Shown here: piece after piece, positions 15,555 through 22,465 of the stretch | How the letters are laid out: the number at the start of each line of letters is the position of its first letter | How positions within the stretch are numbered: position 1 is the first letter of the stretch | Assembly (NCBI GenBank): GCA_043813895.1 | Contig: JBDRKQ010000045.1 | Span: 1 to 22,978, forward strand | Origin: CAZTAR01 sp043813895 | GTDB lineage: Bacteria > Planctomycetota > Phycisphaerae > UBA1845 > UTPLA1 | DNA length: 22,978 nucleotides | Direction: 5' to 3' | Made by a program: the position numbers and the translations under genes | The notes under the pieces: generated by a model | What the model saw: the letters and a program-made list of their open reading frames with translations, nothing else | Databases searched by the model: none | Told to the model about the DNA's origin: nothing

Positions 15555-15644
15555 TCGCTGGGCCAAGAATCCTCTCTCGGTGCTTCGTAGCGAGGCGGCG
15601 GGTTCTTTGGGGAGTAGGTGCGAGAATGGATTCTCGCACCAGCG
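15555..15644. repeat. 90-bp dispersed repeat, copy 2
   Basis: Gap-free match to 7091-7180 with about 70 of 90 identities by hand count. In this copy the first hairpin is degraded (CCAAGAAT versus CTCTCGG). The last palindrome (GGTGCGAGAA-TGGA-TTCTCGCACC) is intact. It begins 23 nt after the stop of the third glycosyltransferase. Confidence 0.8.
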
Positions 15645-15732
15645 CAATGGACCATGGCTCTTCGGACCCGCTCGCTTGCGCTCGGGGCTCTGATGGCGAG
15701 CGCTGGCCGCCTCGTCACGGGCGCGGCTCCGA
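15643..15732. repeat. Dispersed repeat with ACCCGCTCGCT core, copy 1
   Basis: The segment contains GGACCCGCTCGCTTGCGCTCGGGGCTCTGAT and ends CACGGGCGCGGCTCCGAT. A related copy lies at about 21235-21358, where the shared parts are TGGACC, ACCCGCTCGCT, GCGCTC and GGGCTC, and the terminal GCGCGGCTCTGAT. In that copy the two parts are separated by an extra palindrome. Confidence 0.6.
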
Positions 15733-15746
15733 TCTTCGACACTGTT

Positions 15747-15826
15747 CACTTTGATTGGCGGGTGCCACTGGCAGCTTGCTGCCAGCGCCGGCACGGGCGG
15801 TCAAGCCGCCCGTGGCACCCAAAGTG
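15747..15826. repeat. Nested inverted repeat, cruciform-like
   Basis: Outer arms are CACTTTG (15747-15753) and CAAAGTG (15820-15826). Inside them GGGTGCCAC (15760-15768) pairs with GTGGCACCC (15812-15820). Two hairpins fill the interior: CTGGCAGC-TT-GCTGCCAG (15768-15785) and CACGGGCGG-TCAAG-CCGCCCGTG (about 15792-15814). All arms are perfect. Confidence 0.75.
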
Positions 15827-15931
15827 TACCACTACCCGATCTTCGACATCCCGTAGGCGCTGGCGTTCGATTCCGTTAGGATAAGTTGCTCCTTTACATT
15901 CACTGACCATCCATAAGGAAATACCCTCGGC

Positions 15932-17671
15932 ATGGAGAACTCCTCCCCCCAGGAACATCCCAAGCTCAGTTGGTCGTTCCCGGCCACCTTCTGGTATGCC
16001 AATGGCGCGGAACTGTGCGAGCGCGCGGCGTACTATGGCATGTTCATTACGCTGTTTCGCTACCTCGACGACGACGTCGGCTTTACGACCGTTCAGACCG
16101 GCTGGATTACCGCAGCCTTCTCCTCGATTCTCTATTTCCTGCCGACCTTCATGGGCATCCTGGCCGACAAGATCGGCTTCAAGCAGGCGCTGATGCTTGC
16201 GTTTGTGCTGCTCACGGGCGGCTACGCTTTGCTCGGGACGTTTCAGATCAAGTTCGCCGCTTTGTTGGCATTGACCTTGATCCTGTTTGGCGGGGCGATT
16301 GTCAAGCCGGTGATTTCCGGTACTGCCGCGAAGTGCAGCGATGGCGCCAACCGCGCCAGGGCCATGTCGATCTTCTACATGGTGGTGAACATCGGCTCGT
16401 TCTCTGGTAAGGGGCTCGCCGGCTATCTGAACGAAGCGCTCGGGTTGCAGTACATCAACTTCTATGCAGCTGGGATGTCGTTTACGGCGCTGCTTTTGGT
16501 CTCGCTGTTCTATCGCAATCCCGACATGGAGGGGACCGGCAAGACCGTGACCGAGGCGCTGCGGGGGCTCCGCAAGGTGATGGCGAATTTCCGCTTCCTG
16601 AGCCTGATCCTGATCATCGGCGGCTTCTGGGCGATCCAGGGTCAACTCTACGGGGCGATGCCGACTTACATCGAGCGACTGCTCGGCACGGGCTATAAGC
16701 CCGAGTGGCTGGCGAACATCAACCCGCTGGTGGTTGTGTTGCTGGTCGTGCCGATTACGAATCTCATTCGCAACTTCAAGCCGGCCAACGCGATCGGTAT
16801 CGGCCTGCTGATCATCCCGTTCACAGCGCTCCTTGTGTCGCTCTCGCCCGTCGTCGAGCGGGCGACGGGAAGCAGCGTCGACCTTGGCTTCGTCGTGCTC
16901 CATCCGATGATTATGATGTTCATCATCGGGATCGGCTTGCAGGGACTGGCGGAGTGTTTCCTGAGCCCGAAGTGGCTCGAGTTTGCATCGAAGCAGGCGC
17001 CGAAGGCGGAAGTGGGGTTGTACCTGGGGTACTCGCACCTGACGACGTTCTTCGCGTGGCTTTTCGGCTTTATCCTCGCTGGTTACCTGCTCACTGGGTT
17101 CTGCCCCGATCCCAAGACGTTGTCGCCCGAGGCGCGCCACCAGTGGCGGCAGGCGATCGACCCGCACTACCGGTTTATTCTGGAAAGAGAGCTGGCCGGT
17201 GAGTTGTCCAAAGACGGGGTCGTTTCCGACGCGGTGCGAGCCGGCTTCAGTAAACAGGGTATCACGCTGGATGCCGATGTCCGGTTGAAAGAGGCCGAGC
17301 CGGCGGGCGAGTGGAAGTCAGACGCCGTTGCCGCCTGGACGCTATCTGCCGGAGAGCGCACGTACACGCTGGTGCATGTCGAGAGCAAGATCGAAAAGAA
17401 GCAGGAGGCCGACGATCGCTCGATCTTCGCGCGGGCCCGGGCGTTCCTGTTCGATTCGCAGGAGGATACGTTCGCCGAGCTTCTGGTGCTTGACGACCGG
17501 GCCACACCGGCGGAGAGGATGGCGCCTTTGCCTGAGCAGTACGGCCGGGCACACTACATATGGTACGTGTTCACAGGCATCGGGGCACTCGCGTTTGCGG
17601 CGATGCTCGTGTTCAAGTTCGTCACCGGCCGGATCGACGCTCGCAGCGGAGGCGAAGCCAAGGGGGCTTGA
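15932..17671 (+). CDS. POT/PTR2-family proton-coupled transporter with large soluble insertion
   Basis: A 579-residue membrane transporter of the proton-dependent oligopeptide family. The N-terminal helix carries the family proton-site motif as ELCERAAYYG (27-36). The second signature is 'MSIFYMVVNIGSFSG' (145-159). About ten or eleven TM segments run to residue 390. A 148-residue hydrophilic stretch (391-538) then precedes one last TM (about 541-566). That stretch contains 'ERELAGELSKDGVVSDAVRAGF' and a predicted alpha/beta portion, and is not usual for the family. The ATG at 15932 is preceded by AAGGAAA. Substrates in the family are di- and tripeptides, with nitrate and others in some branches; this one cannot be assigned. 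It sits among polysaccharide genes but has no evident link to them. Confidence 0.85.
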   Translation: MENSSPQEHPKLSWSFPATFWYANGAELCERAAYYGMFITLFRYLDDDVGFTTVQTGWITAAFSSILYFLPTFMGILADKIGFKQALMLAFVLLTGGYALLGTFQIKFAALLALTLILFGGAIVKPVISGTAAKCSDGANRARAMSIFYMVVNIGSFSGKGLAGYLNEALGLQYINFYAAGMSFTALLLVSLFYRNPDMEGTGKTVTEALRGLRKVMANFRFLSLILIIGGFWAIQGQLYGAMPTYIERLLGTGYKPEWLANINPLVVVLLVVPITNLIRNFKPANAIGIGLLIIPFTALLVSLSPVVERATGSSVDLGFVVLHPMIMMFIIGIGLQGLAECFLSPKWLEFASKQAPKAEVGLYLGYSHLTTFFAWLFGFILAGYLLTGFCPDPKTLSPEARHQWRQAIDPHYRFILERELAGELSKDGVVSDAVRAGFSKQGITLDADVRLKEAEPAGEWKSDAVAAWTLSAGERTYTLVHVESKIEKKQEADDRSIFARARAFLFDSQEDTFAELLVLDDRATPAERMAPLPEQYGRAHYIWYVFTGIGALAFAAMLVFKFVTGRIDARSGGEAKGA

Positions 17672-17774
17672 TGGCAGGTATCGGTCACATCTCCTTTGGA
17701 GGTGAGGGAGGTCAGAGGGGACATGCTGTTATGCTGGCCGCTGATCTCAAGGGTGGCGCGGCACGCCCTGCCCG

Positions 17775-18809
17775 CTACCGACCGGCGTACATCGAATCGT
17801 AATAAGATTGGTACTCGCCCGACACAACGTGGTCCAGCCAGGCGCGGTTATCGACGTACCATTGGATCGTCGCGGCGAGGCCGGCTTCGAACTTGACAGA
17901 AGGCTGCCAGCCCAGTTCGTCGCGGAGGCGGGAGGCGTCGATCGCGTAGCGCTGGTCGTGGCCCGGCCGGTCCTTGACGAACTGGATGAGGCTCTCGGGC
18001 TTGCCGAGGTGCGAGAGAATCGTCTTCACGACTTCCAGGTTCGTGCGCTCGCTGTTGCCGCCGATGTTGTAGACGCGGCCGACTTGCCCTTGCGTCATCA
18101 CCGTCCAGAGCGCGCGGCAGTGGTCGCCCACGTAGAGCCAGTCTCGGACGTTCGAGCCGTCGCCGTATACGGGCAGCGGCTTGTCCAGCCGGGCGTTGTT
18201 GATCATCAGTGGGATCATCTTCTCCGGGAACTGGTACGGGCCGTAGTTGTTCGAGCACCGCGTGATCAGAGTCGGCAGGCCGTAAGTGGTGTGGAAGGCC
18301 GAGACGAGGTGGTCTGCGGCGGCCTTCGACGCGCTGTAGGGCGAGTGGGGGTCGAGCGGCGTGTCTTCCGTGAAGTAGCCTGTCGGGCCGAGCGAGCCGT
18401 AGACCTCGTCGGTGCCGACCTGGAGGAATCGCAGGTCCCCGCACGCGCGGGCCGCCTGGAGGAGACTCAGCGTGCCGGTAACGTTGGTGCGGATGAACTC
18501 GGCGGGGCCGGTGATCGAGCGGTCCACGTGGCTTTCGGCGGCGAAGTGAATGATCGCGTCGATGCCGTGGCGCCGGCAGATTTCGATGACGCGGTCGGTG
18601 TCGCAGATGTCCGCCTTCTCGAAGGCGTATCGCGGGTTGCCCGACGCGGCCGCGAGGTTCTCCAGGTTGCCGGCGTACGTCAGGCAGTCGAGATTGACGA
18701 CCCGGGTTTCGATCTTGCACGCCAGGAGGAATTGCACGAAGTTCGAACCGATGAAACCGGCACCGCCCGTGACGAGAACCGCCTTCGGCAAAAGCGCGGG
18801 ATCACTCAT
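17775..18809 (-). CDS. rfbB: dTDP-glucose 4,6-dehydratase
   Basis: Converts dTDP-glucose to dTDP-4-keto-6-deoxyglucose, the shared precursor of dTDP-rhamnose and other deoxysugars. It is a 344-residue short-chain dehydrogenase/reductase, the normal length. The NAD-binding TGGAGFIG is at 14-21. The dehydratase triad region TDEVYG is at 133-138 (T133, D134, E135). The catalytic Y158-x3-K162 follows in 'SPYSASK'. The conserved 'RCSNNYGPYQFPEK' and 'VYGDGSNVRDWLYV' stretches are present. The ATG lies 1 nt past the stop of rfbA, so the two are translated together. It is convergent with the transporter gene, with about 100 bp between. Confidence 0.96.
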   Translation of the reverse strand: MSDPALLPKAVLVTGGAGFIGSNFVQFLLACKIETRVVNLDCLTYAGNLENLAAASGNPRYAFEKADICDTDRVIEICRRHGIDAIIHFAAESHVDRSITGPAEFIRTNVTGTLSLLQAARACGDLRFLQVGTDEVYGSLGPTGYFTEDTPLDPHSPYSASKAAADHLVSAFHTTYGLPTLITRCSNNYGPYQFPEKMIPLMINNARLDKPLPVYGDGSNVRDWLYVGDHCRALWTVMTQGQVGRVYNIGGNSERTNLEVVKTILSHLGKPESLIQFVKDRPGHDQRYAIDASRLRDELGWQPSVKFEAGLAATIQWYVDNRAWLDHVVSGEYQSYYDSMYAGR

Positions 18810-18810
18810 G

Positions 18811-19524
18811 TTACTGCCCCCTTTCGACGAGCGCCTGCACCCGGCTGAGCGACTCGAACGTGCCCGCGTCGCTCCACCAGCCTGTCATCGTGCCGCAGGT
18901 CAACTGGCCGCGGAGGAGGTAGGTGTTATTCACGTCGGTGATTTCCATCTCGCCGCGGCCGGACGGCTTCTGCATCCGGATGATGTCGAAGACCTGGTCG
19001 TCGTAGAAGTAGACGCCGGTGACGGCATAGCGGCCCTTCGGGTGCTTCGGCTTTTCCTCGATGCCGAGGACCTTGCCGTCCTTGACCTCTGCGACGCCAA
19101 ATCGCTCCGGGTCCGGCACCTCCTTCAGCAGGACGCGGGCGCCGATCTTCTGGGCGCGGTACTGCTCGACTTCGTTGGCGAGGTCGTCCTCGAAGATGTT
19201 GTCGCCGAGGATTACGGCCAGTCGCGACCCGCCGGCAAAGTTCTCCGCCAGCGCGAGGGCCTGTGCGATGCCCCCGGCCTCGTCCTGGACCTTGTAGGTG
19301 AAGCGCGCGCCGAAGTCCTTGCCAGAGCCGAGCAGGCTGACGACGTCGCCCATGTGCTCGACGCCAGTGACGATGAGGATTTCCTCGATGCCGGTGGCGG
19401 TGAGCTTCTCGACCGGATGGTAGATCATCGGCTTTCGCCCGACAGGCAGGAGGTGCTTATTCGTCACCTTGGTCAACGGCATGAGCCGCGAGCCTGTTCC
19501 ACCGGCTAGTACGACGCCTTTCAT
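18811..19524 (-). CDS. rfbA: Glucose-1-phosphate thymidylyltransferase, short form
   Basis: Makes dTDP-glucose from dTTP and glucose-1-phosphate, feeding the dehydratase encoded next. The nucleotidyltransferase signature LAGGTGSRLMPLT is at 6-18, with 'NKHLLPVGRKPMIYHP' just after. 'VILGDNIFEDDL' and 'GIEEKPKHPKGRYAVTGVYFYD' are typical of RmlA. At 237 residues it belongs to the shorter type that lacks the C-terminal helical extension of enterobacterial RmlA (about 290). The start is the ATG at 19524 directly before the Rossmann strand; an in-frame extension to 19563 adds 13 residues without support. It lies 46 bp after the PIN-domain gene on the same strand. Confidence 0.94.
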   Translation of the reverse strand: MKGVVLAGGTGSRLMPLTKVTNKHLLPVGRKPMIYHPVEKLTATGIEEILIVTGVEHMGDVVSLLGSGKDFGARFTYKVQDEAGGIAQALALAENFAGGSRLAVILGDNIFEDDLANEVEQYRAQKIGARVLLKEVPDPERFGVAEVKDGKVLGIEEKPKHPKGRYAVTGVYFYDDQVFDIIRMQKPSGRGEMEITDVNNTYLLRGQLTCGTMTGWWSDAGTFESLSRVQALVERGQ

Positions 19525-19570
19525 GACGGCTCTCAAGTGGGCGCTGTTGAGGCCCAACAACACAACACTG

Positions 19571-20071
19571 TTAATCCAACCAGTCCTGTGTGCGGAGGTG
19601 GTTCAGATTCAACACAGGATAATCGTGGCTCTGCAGATACCCCGCCAATGGGAAATCGTCTGTGAGTACCAAGTAACCTCCACGCCGCGCCAATTCAACG
19701 ATGCCCGCATCCGGAATTCCAAAGCTTCGGAACGTATCCGCAGCCAAGATCACGTCCTTCTCGATGTGCAATTCGTGTGCCTCCTGGATCAAGCTCACGA
19801 AAGACTCCAAGCATTTCGGTTGAGTGTCGCGAAGGCGTCCCAGCGCGAGGTTCGAGACCTCCGAGAGAATGTGCGGCGTTGTGATCAGCCGGGCGCACTT
19901 GCGAGCGACACCGGAGACTAGCTCAAAGTCCGCGACCGTGTACTTGTTGGTTCGCTTGAACGTGGTGATCAGGCTCTTGTCGAACAGTCCCACCCCGTAG
20001 AGCAATAGGAGATTCGTGTCGACCACCAAGTCCCGTAACGCAGTACGTCGCAGACGATTCCGCGAGCCCAC
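19571..20071 (-). CDS. PIN-domain protein (predicted ribonuclease)
   Basis: A 166-residue PIN-fold protein, predicted to cleave RNA with a divalent metal. The acidic active-site residues are in place: D18 in 'LVVDTNLLLL', E71 in 'HILSEVSNLA', D121 in 'GIPDAGIVELA' and D138/D139 in 'VLTDDFPLAGYL'. The size is slightly above a typical VapC (130-140) because of a longer N terminus and helical middle. The GTG at 20071 is chosen because GGAAGGA lies 8 nt upstream. The frame extends in phase further upstream only through the preceding gene. It starts 4 nt after the stop of a 90-residue gene, giving a two-gene toxin/antitoxin-like layout. The partner is not a recognisable antitoxin, so this remains an inference. 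Confidence 0.8.
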   Translation of the reverse strand: MGSRNRLRRTALRDLVVDTNLLLLYGVGLFDKSLITTFKRTNKYTVADFELVSGVARKCARLITTPHILSEVSNLALGRLRDTQPKCLESFVSLIQEAHELHIEKDVILAADTFRSFGIPDAGIVELARRGGYLVLTDDFPLAGYLQSHDYPVLNLNHLRTQDWLD

Positions 20072-20075
20072 AACA

Positions 20076-20348
20076 CTATTCCTTCCGTATTCGCATGGAC
20101 AGCACGTCTCCCGTTTGCGCGTTGACAACGAAGAGCTTGTACTTCTTGGCCATAAACGGCAGGCCACCAGATTGGTAGCTCAGAGTGATCCGCCATTCCG
20201 TGTCTTCAGGGCCCGACTCGACTTCCTCAACGGTGATGGCTGCGGCATCCGGAACAAAGGCCTTGAGGTATTCTGCGGCGCTTCTGGCCGCCTCCTGTGG
20301 AAGGATACGCTGCGAGCTCGAGTGGGCGGAACTGCGTTTCTTCGACAT
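20076..20348 (-). CDS. Small 90-residue protein upstream of the PIN gene
   Basis: A short protein with a basic Ser-rich start ('MSKKRSSAHSSSQRILPQ'), an Ala-rich helix ('EAARSAAEYLKAFVP', 19-33) and a C-terminal half of alternating strands ('AITVEEVESGPEDTEWRITLSYQ' and 'KKYKLFVVNAQTGDVLSMRIRK'). The strand half resembles small beta domains of the PepSY sort, although I cannot assign it. The ATG at 20348 has AAAGGA 7 nt upstream. Its stop is 4 nt before the PIN gene's GTG, and a good candidate promoter precedes it. By position it could neutralise or guide the PIN nuclease, but no DNA-binding motif (ribbon-helix-helix, AbrB or helix-turn-helix) is seen. Confidence 0.7.
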   Translation of the reverse strand: MSKKRSSAHSSSQRILPQEAARSAAEYLKAFVPDAAAITVEEVESGPEDTEWRITLSYQSGGLPFMAKKYKLFVVNAQTGDVLSMRIRKE

Positions 20349-20390
20349 TGGACGTCCTTTCAAATCCCGCGATAAGAACCATGGTAGCAC

Positions 20391-20419
20391 AATATGCCTC
20401 TCAACAGCGAAGCCGTCAA
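20391..20419 (-). promoter_or_regulatory. Candidate promoter of the 90-aa/PIN gene pair
   Basis: On the minus strand, TTGACG (20419-20414, five of six) is followed after exactly 17 nt by CATATT (20396-20391, four of six). A start about 36 nt before the ATG at 20348 would leave a leader that includes AAAGGA. Confidence 0.45.
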
Positions 20420-20493
20420 ACCTCGATCTCCCGGGCTTGAGAAGTTCGCGCTCTCCGGATGCGCTTTGCGGCTTTCGCCCGCTTGGCGGCGCC

Positions 20494-20511
20494 GGGCGAG
20501 CTGAAGCCCGC
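20494..20511. repeat. Imperfect palindrome related to GCGGGCTTCAGCCCGC
   Basis: The minus strand reads GCGGGCTTCAGCTCGCCC, a diverged copy of the perfect palindrome at 7063-7080. A third form is at 10954-10973. It lies 45 bp past the stop of the RfbC-like gene. Confidence 0.5.
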
Positions 20512-20554
20512 AGCTCTTTATGAGCGGATGCTTCTCGGACGCTCGCGGGGCTGT

Positions 20555-21097
20555 TCAACCGTCATGGCGGGCCCAGTCGTACGGGATGTCATTGTCGTGT
20601 GGCGGGGCGCGGTGTTCGTCGGGGGCTTTGTGGTTGTAGCACTCGCTTGTGACGTTGACGACGATGCACTCGACGTCGGAGACGCACATCCAGCCGTGGT
20701 AGACGCCGGGGGGGATTCGTACGAGGGCGGGGCGGTGTTCGGTGAGGTAGATTTCGTTGACCTCGCCGGAGGTGGGGGAGCCTTCGCGGCCGTCGTAGAG
20801 GCCGAGCTTGATTGCGCCGCGGACGCAGTAGAAGTGGTCGGTCTGGAAGCGGTGGTAGTGCCACGCCTTGACGACGCCGGGGTAGGTCGTCGTGAAGTAG
20901 GTCTGGCCGAACTTCTCGAACCAGGGGTCGTCGGCGCGGAAGATTTCGCCGAGTCTGCCGCGTTCGTCCGGCAACACGCGGGCCAGTCGGGCGGCGACGC
21001 CGTCGATGACGTGCTCGCCGCCGCGGATGAAGAGGGACTGCGATTCGTCGGCCCAAACGACCTTGAGCGGCGGAAGTGAGGACTTGTCCATTGCCAT
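20555..21097 (-). CDS. RfbC-like dTDP-4-keto-6-deoxysugar 3,5-epimerase (cupin)
   Basis: A 180-residue cupin that probably epimerises a nucleotide 4-keto-6-deoxysugar, the step after RfbB. The central barrel motifs are 'VVKAWHYHRFQTDHFYCVRG' (75-94), 'GLYDGREGSPTSGEVNEIYL' (99-118) and PPGVYHGW (129-136). These match an RfbC subfamily with W-H-x-H and Q-T-D instead of the usual R-G-L-H-x-Q of rhamnose-pathway RmlC. The product may therefore be another deoxysugar. The ATG at 21097 follows AAGGTAAG. A partner reductase (RmlD) is not in the window. It lies on the same strand as rfbA and rfbB but is separated from them by the PIN gene pair. Confidence 0.8.
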   Translation of the reverse strand: MAMDKSSLPPLKVVWADESQSLFIRGGEHVIDGVAARLARVLPDERGRLGEIFRADDPWFEKFGQTYFTTTYPGVVKAWHYHRFQTDHFYCVRGAIKLGLYDGREGSPTSGEVNEIYLTEHRPALVRIPPGVYHGWMCVSDVECIVVNVTSECYNHKAPDEHRAPPHDNDIPYDWARHDG

Positions 21098-21146
21098 GGC
21101 GGCTTACCTTGAAGGGGCGTGTGCTTCGTTTGATTCGCCGGGAACA

Positions 21147-21175
21147 ACGGTAGGTTGGCTGTTGGTGACTGTCAA
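21147..21175 (-). promoter_or_regulatory. Candidate promoter of the RfbC-like gene
   Basis: On the minus strand, a perfect TTGACA (21175-21170) is followed after 17 nt by TACCGT (21152-21147, three of six). The ATG is about 50 nt further on. The -35 context CTTGACAGT is identical to that of the gmd promoter. Confidence 0.4.
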
Positions 21176-21201
21176 GCGCGCAGGAGCTACTGGCGGCTCT
21201 G

Positions 21202-21286
21202 ATCCGAGCCCCAAGCGCCAGCGCGGGGTTTCTCGCGCATGGACCGTTGGACTTCGTACCCGCTCGCTGGCGCTCTGGGCTCGGAT
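21202..21286. repeat. Long imperfect inverted repeat
   Basis: Arms 21202-21223 and 21265-21286 are complementary at 20 of 22 positions, separated by 41 nt. The right arm contains the CGCTGGCGCTCTGGGCTC core shared with the repeat at 15643-15732. Confidence 0.75.
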
Positions 21287-21379
21287 TGCCAACGGCCGAC
21301 AGGGGCGTCGGCCGCTACATTCGTGAGGTGACCGCTTGCTGACGCGCGCGGCTCTGATTGTTGGTGCCAGGCACCCAGC

Positions 21380-21408
21380 TTGACAGTGCAACGGCAGCGG
21401 CCAATACT
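21380..21408 (+). promoter_or_regulatory. Promoter of gmd
   Basis: A perfect TTGACA (21380-21385), a 17-nt spacer, then AATACT (21403-21408, four of six). A start near 21415 gives a leader of about 43 nt ending in the ribosome site GAAGGGAG before the ATG at 21458. Confidence 0.55.
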
Positions 21409-21457
21409 CGTTGCGCACAGTAAGCGAGCCGGAACCTTCGGCAGAGAAGGGAGCGGT

Positions 21458-22465
21458 ATGTCCGAGAGCCCGAGGAAAGCACTGATTACGGGAGTCACGG
21501 GGCAGGACGGTTCATACCTCGCTGAGTTCCTGTTGCACCGCGGCTACGAAGTACACGGAATCATGCGCCGCTCCAGCTCGTTCAACACCGGCAGGCTGGA
21601 TCATGTATACCAGGATCCGCACGTGGCCGCCCGGCGACTTTTCCTGCACTACGGAGACCTGACCGACGGCAGCGGGCTGGCGGCACTGATTCGGCGCGTG
21701 GAACCCCAGGAGATCTACAACCTCGGCGCCCAGAGTCACGTTCGTGTCAGCTTCGACAGCCCGGAGTACACGGTTGACGTGGCGGCTTTGGGGACGGTGC
21801 GGTTGTTGGAGGCAATCCGCGACGCGCGGATGGGGTGCCGGTTCTATCAGGCGTGCAGCAGCGAGATGTTCGGCAACGCGCCGGCCCCGCAGAACGAAGA
21901 CACGCCGTTCGAACCGCGAAGCCCTTACGCGGCCGCCAAGGTGCTCGGCTATTGGATCACACGAAACTACCGCGAAGCGTACGGCATGTTCGTCTGCAAC
22001 GGGATTCTGTTCAACCACGAGAGCCCGCGTCGCGGTGGTACGTTCGTCACACGCAAGATCACCCGCGCGCTGGCCCGAATCCTCAAAGGCAGGCAGGACA
22101 AGCTCTATCTCGGCAATCTCGATGCGCAGCGCGACTGGGGCTTTGCGGGCGAATTCGTTGAGGCCATGTGGCTGATGCTCCAGCAGGACAAGCCGGACGA
22201 CTACGTCGTCGCGACGGGCGAAACACACAGCGTCCGCGACTTCCTCGACGTGGCGTTCGGCATGGTCGATCTTGACTGGCACAAGTACGTCGAGATCGAC
22301 CCGCGGTATTACCGGCCGACGGAAGTCGATATGCTCCGTGGCGACGCCTCGAAGGCGGCGCGCGTGCTGGGCTGGAAGTCCAAGACGACTTTCGAACAGC
22401 TTGTTCGGATGATGGTTGAGGCGGATTGTGACGCCGTCGGCAAGCCCGGAAAGTCGTCAACCTAA
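21458..22465 (+). CDS. gmd: GDP-mannose 4,6-dehydratase
   Basis: Converts GDP-mannose to GDP-4-keto-6-deoxymannose, the precursor of GDP-fucose, GDP-rhamnose and related sugars. It is a 335-residue SDR enzyme, close to family length. The NADP-binding TGVTGQDG is at 11-18, followed by 'GIMRRSSSFNTGRLDHV', the family-specific coenzyme loop. The dehydratase site is SSEMFG (134-139), with Y157-x3-K161 in 'SPYAAAK'. 'NHESPRRGGTFVTRKITRA' and 'LGNLDAQRDWGFAGEFVEAMW' are diagnostic of Gmd. The ATG at 21458 follows GAAGGGAG; an in-frame extension to 21380 would begin inside the promoter. No GMER/Rmd reductase is seen in the window. Its stop overlaps the stop of the convergent acetyltransferase. Confidence 0.97.
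   Translation: MSESPRKALITGVTGQDGSYLAEFLLHRGYEVHGIMRRSSSFNTGRLDHVYQDPHVAARRLFLHYGDLTDGSGLAALIRRVEPQEIYNLGAQSHVRVSFDSPEYTVDVAALGTVRLLEAIRDARMGCRFYQACSSEMFGNAPAPQNEDTPFEPRSPYAAAKVLGYWITRNYREAYGMFVCNGILFNHESPRRGGTFVTRKITRALARILKGRQDKLYLGNLDAQRDWGFAGEFVEAMWLMLQQDKPDDYVVATGETHSVRDFLDVAFGMVDLDWHKYVEIDPRYYRPTEVDMLRGDASKAARVLGWKSKTTFEQLVRMMVEADCDAVGKPGKSST

Larger units (their letters stand above)
15532..15931. repeat. 400-bp gene-free region made of composite palindromic repeats
   Basis: The gap between the third glycosyltransferase and the transporter has no gene. It holds, in order, the 90-bp dispersed repeat (15555-15644), a second repeat unit also found upstream of gmd (about 15643-15732), and a nested inverted repeat (15747-15826). 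The last 100 bp are less structured and lead to the transporter's ribosome site AAGGAAA. Confidence 0.75.
21098..21457. repeat. Divergent promoter region filled by palindromic repeats
   Basis: The 360-bp gap between the RfbC-like gene and gmd has no gene. An imperfect inverted repeat has arms 21202-21223 and 21265-21286 (20 of 22 bases pair). A perfect 8-bp hairpin CGGCCGAC/GTCGGCCG is at 21293-21314. The second copy of the ACCCGCTCGCT repeat spans about 21235-21358. Outward-facing promoters lie at each end (21147-21175 and 21380-21408). Confidence 0.75.

Noticed and set aside
15746..17167. Minus-strand open frame of 473 codons
   Set aside because: Antisense to the POT transporter; rich in His/Gln/Arg/Asp, as expected for the reverse of hydrophobic codons.
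17688..17704. Small hairpin CATCTCC-TTT-GGAGGTG after the transporter gene as a terminator
   Set aside because: Only 7 bp with one wobble and no T-tract on either side; too weak to call.
17808..18848. Plus-strand open frame of 346 codons
   Set aside because: Antisense to rfbB, which has all its catalytic motifs; Val/Arg/Ala-rich shadow.
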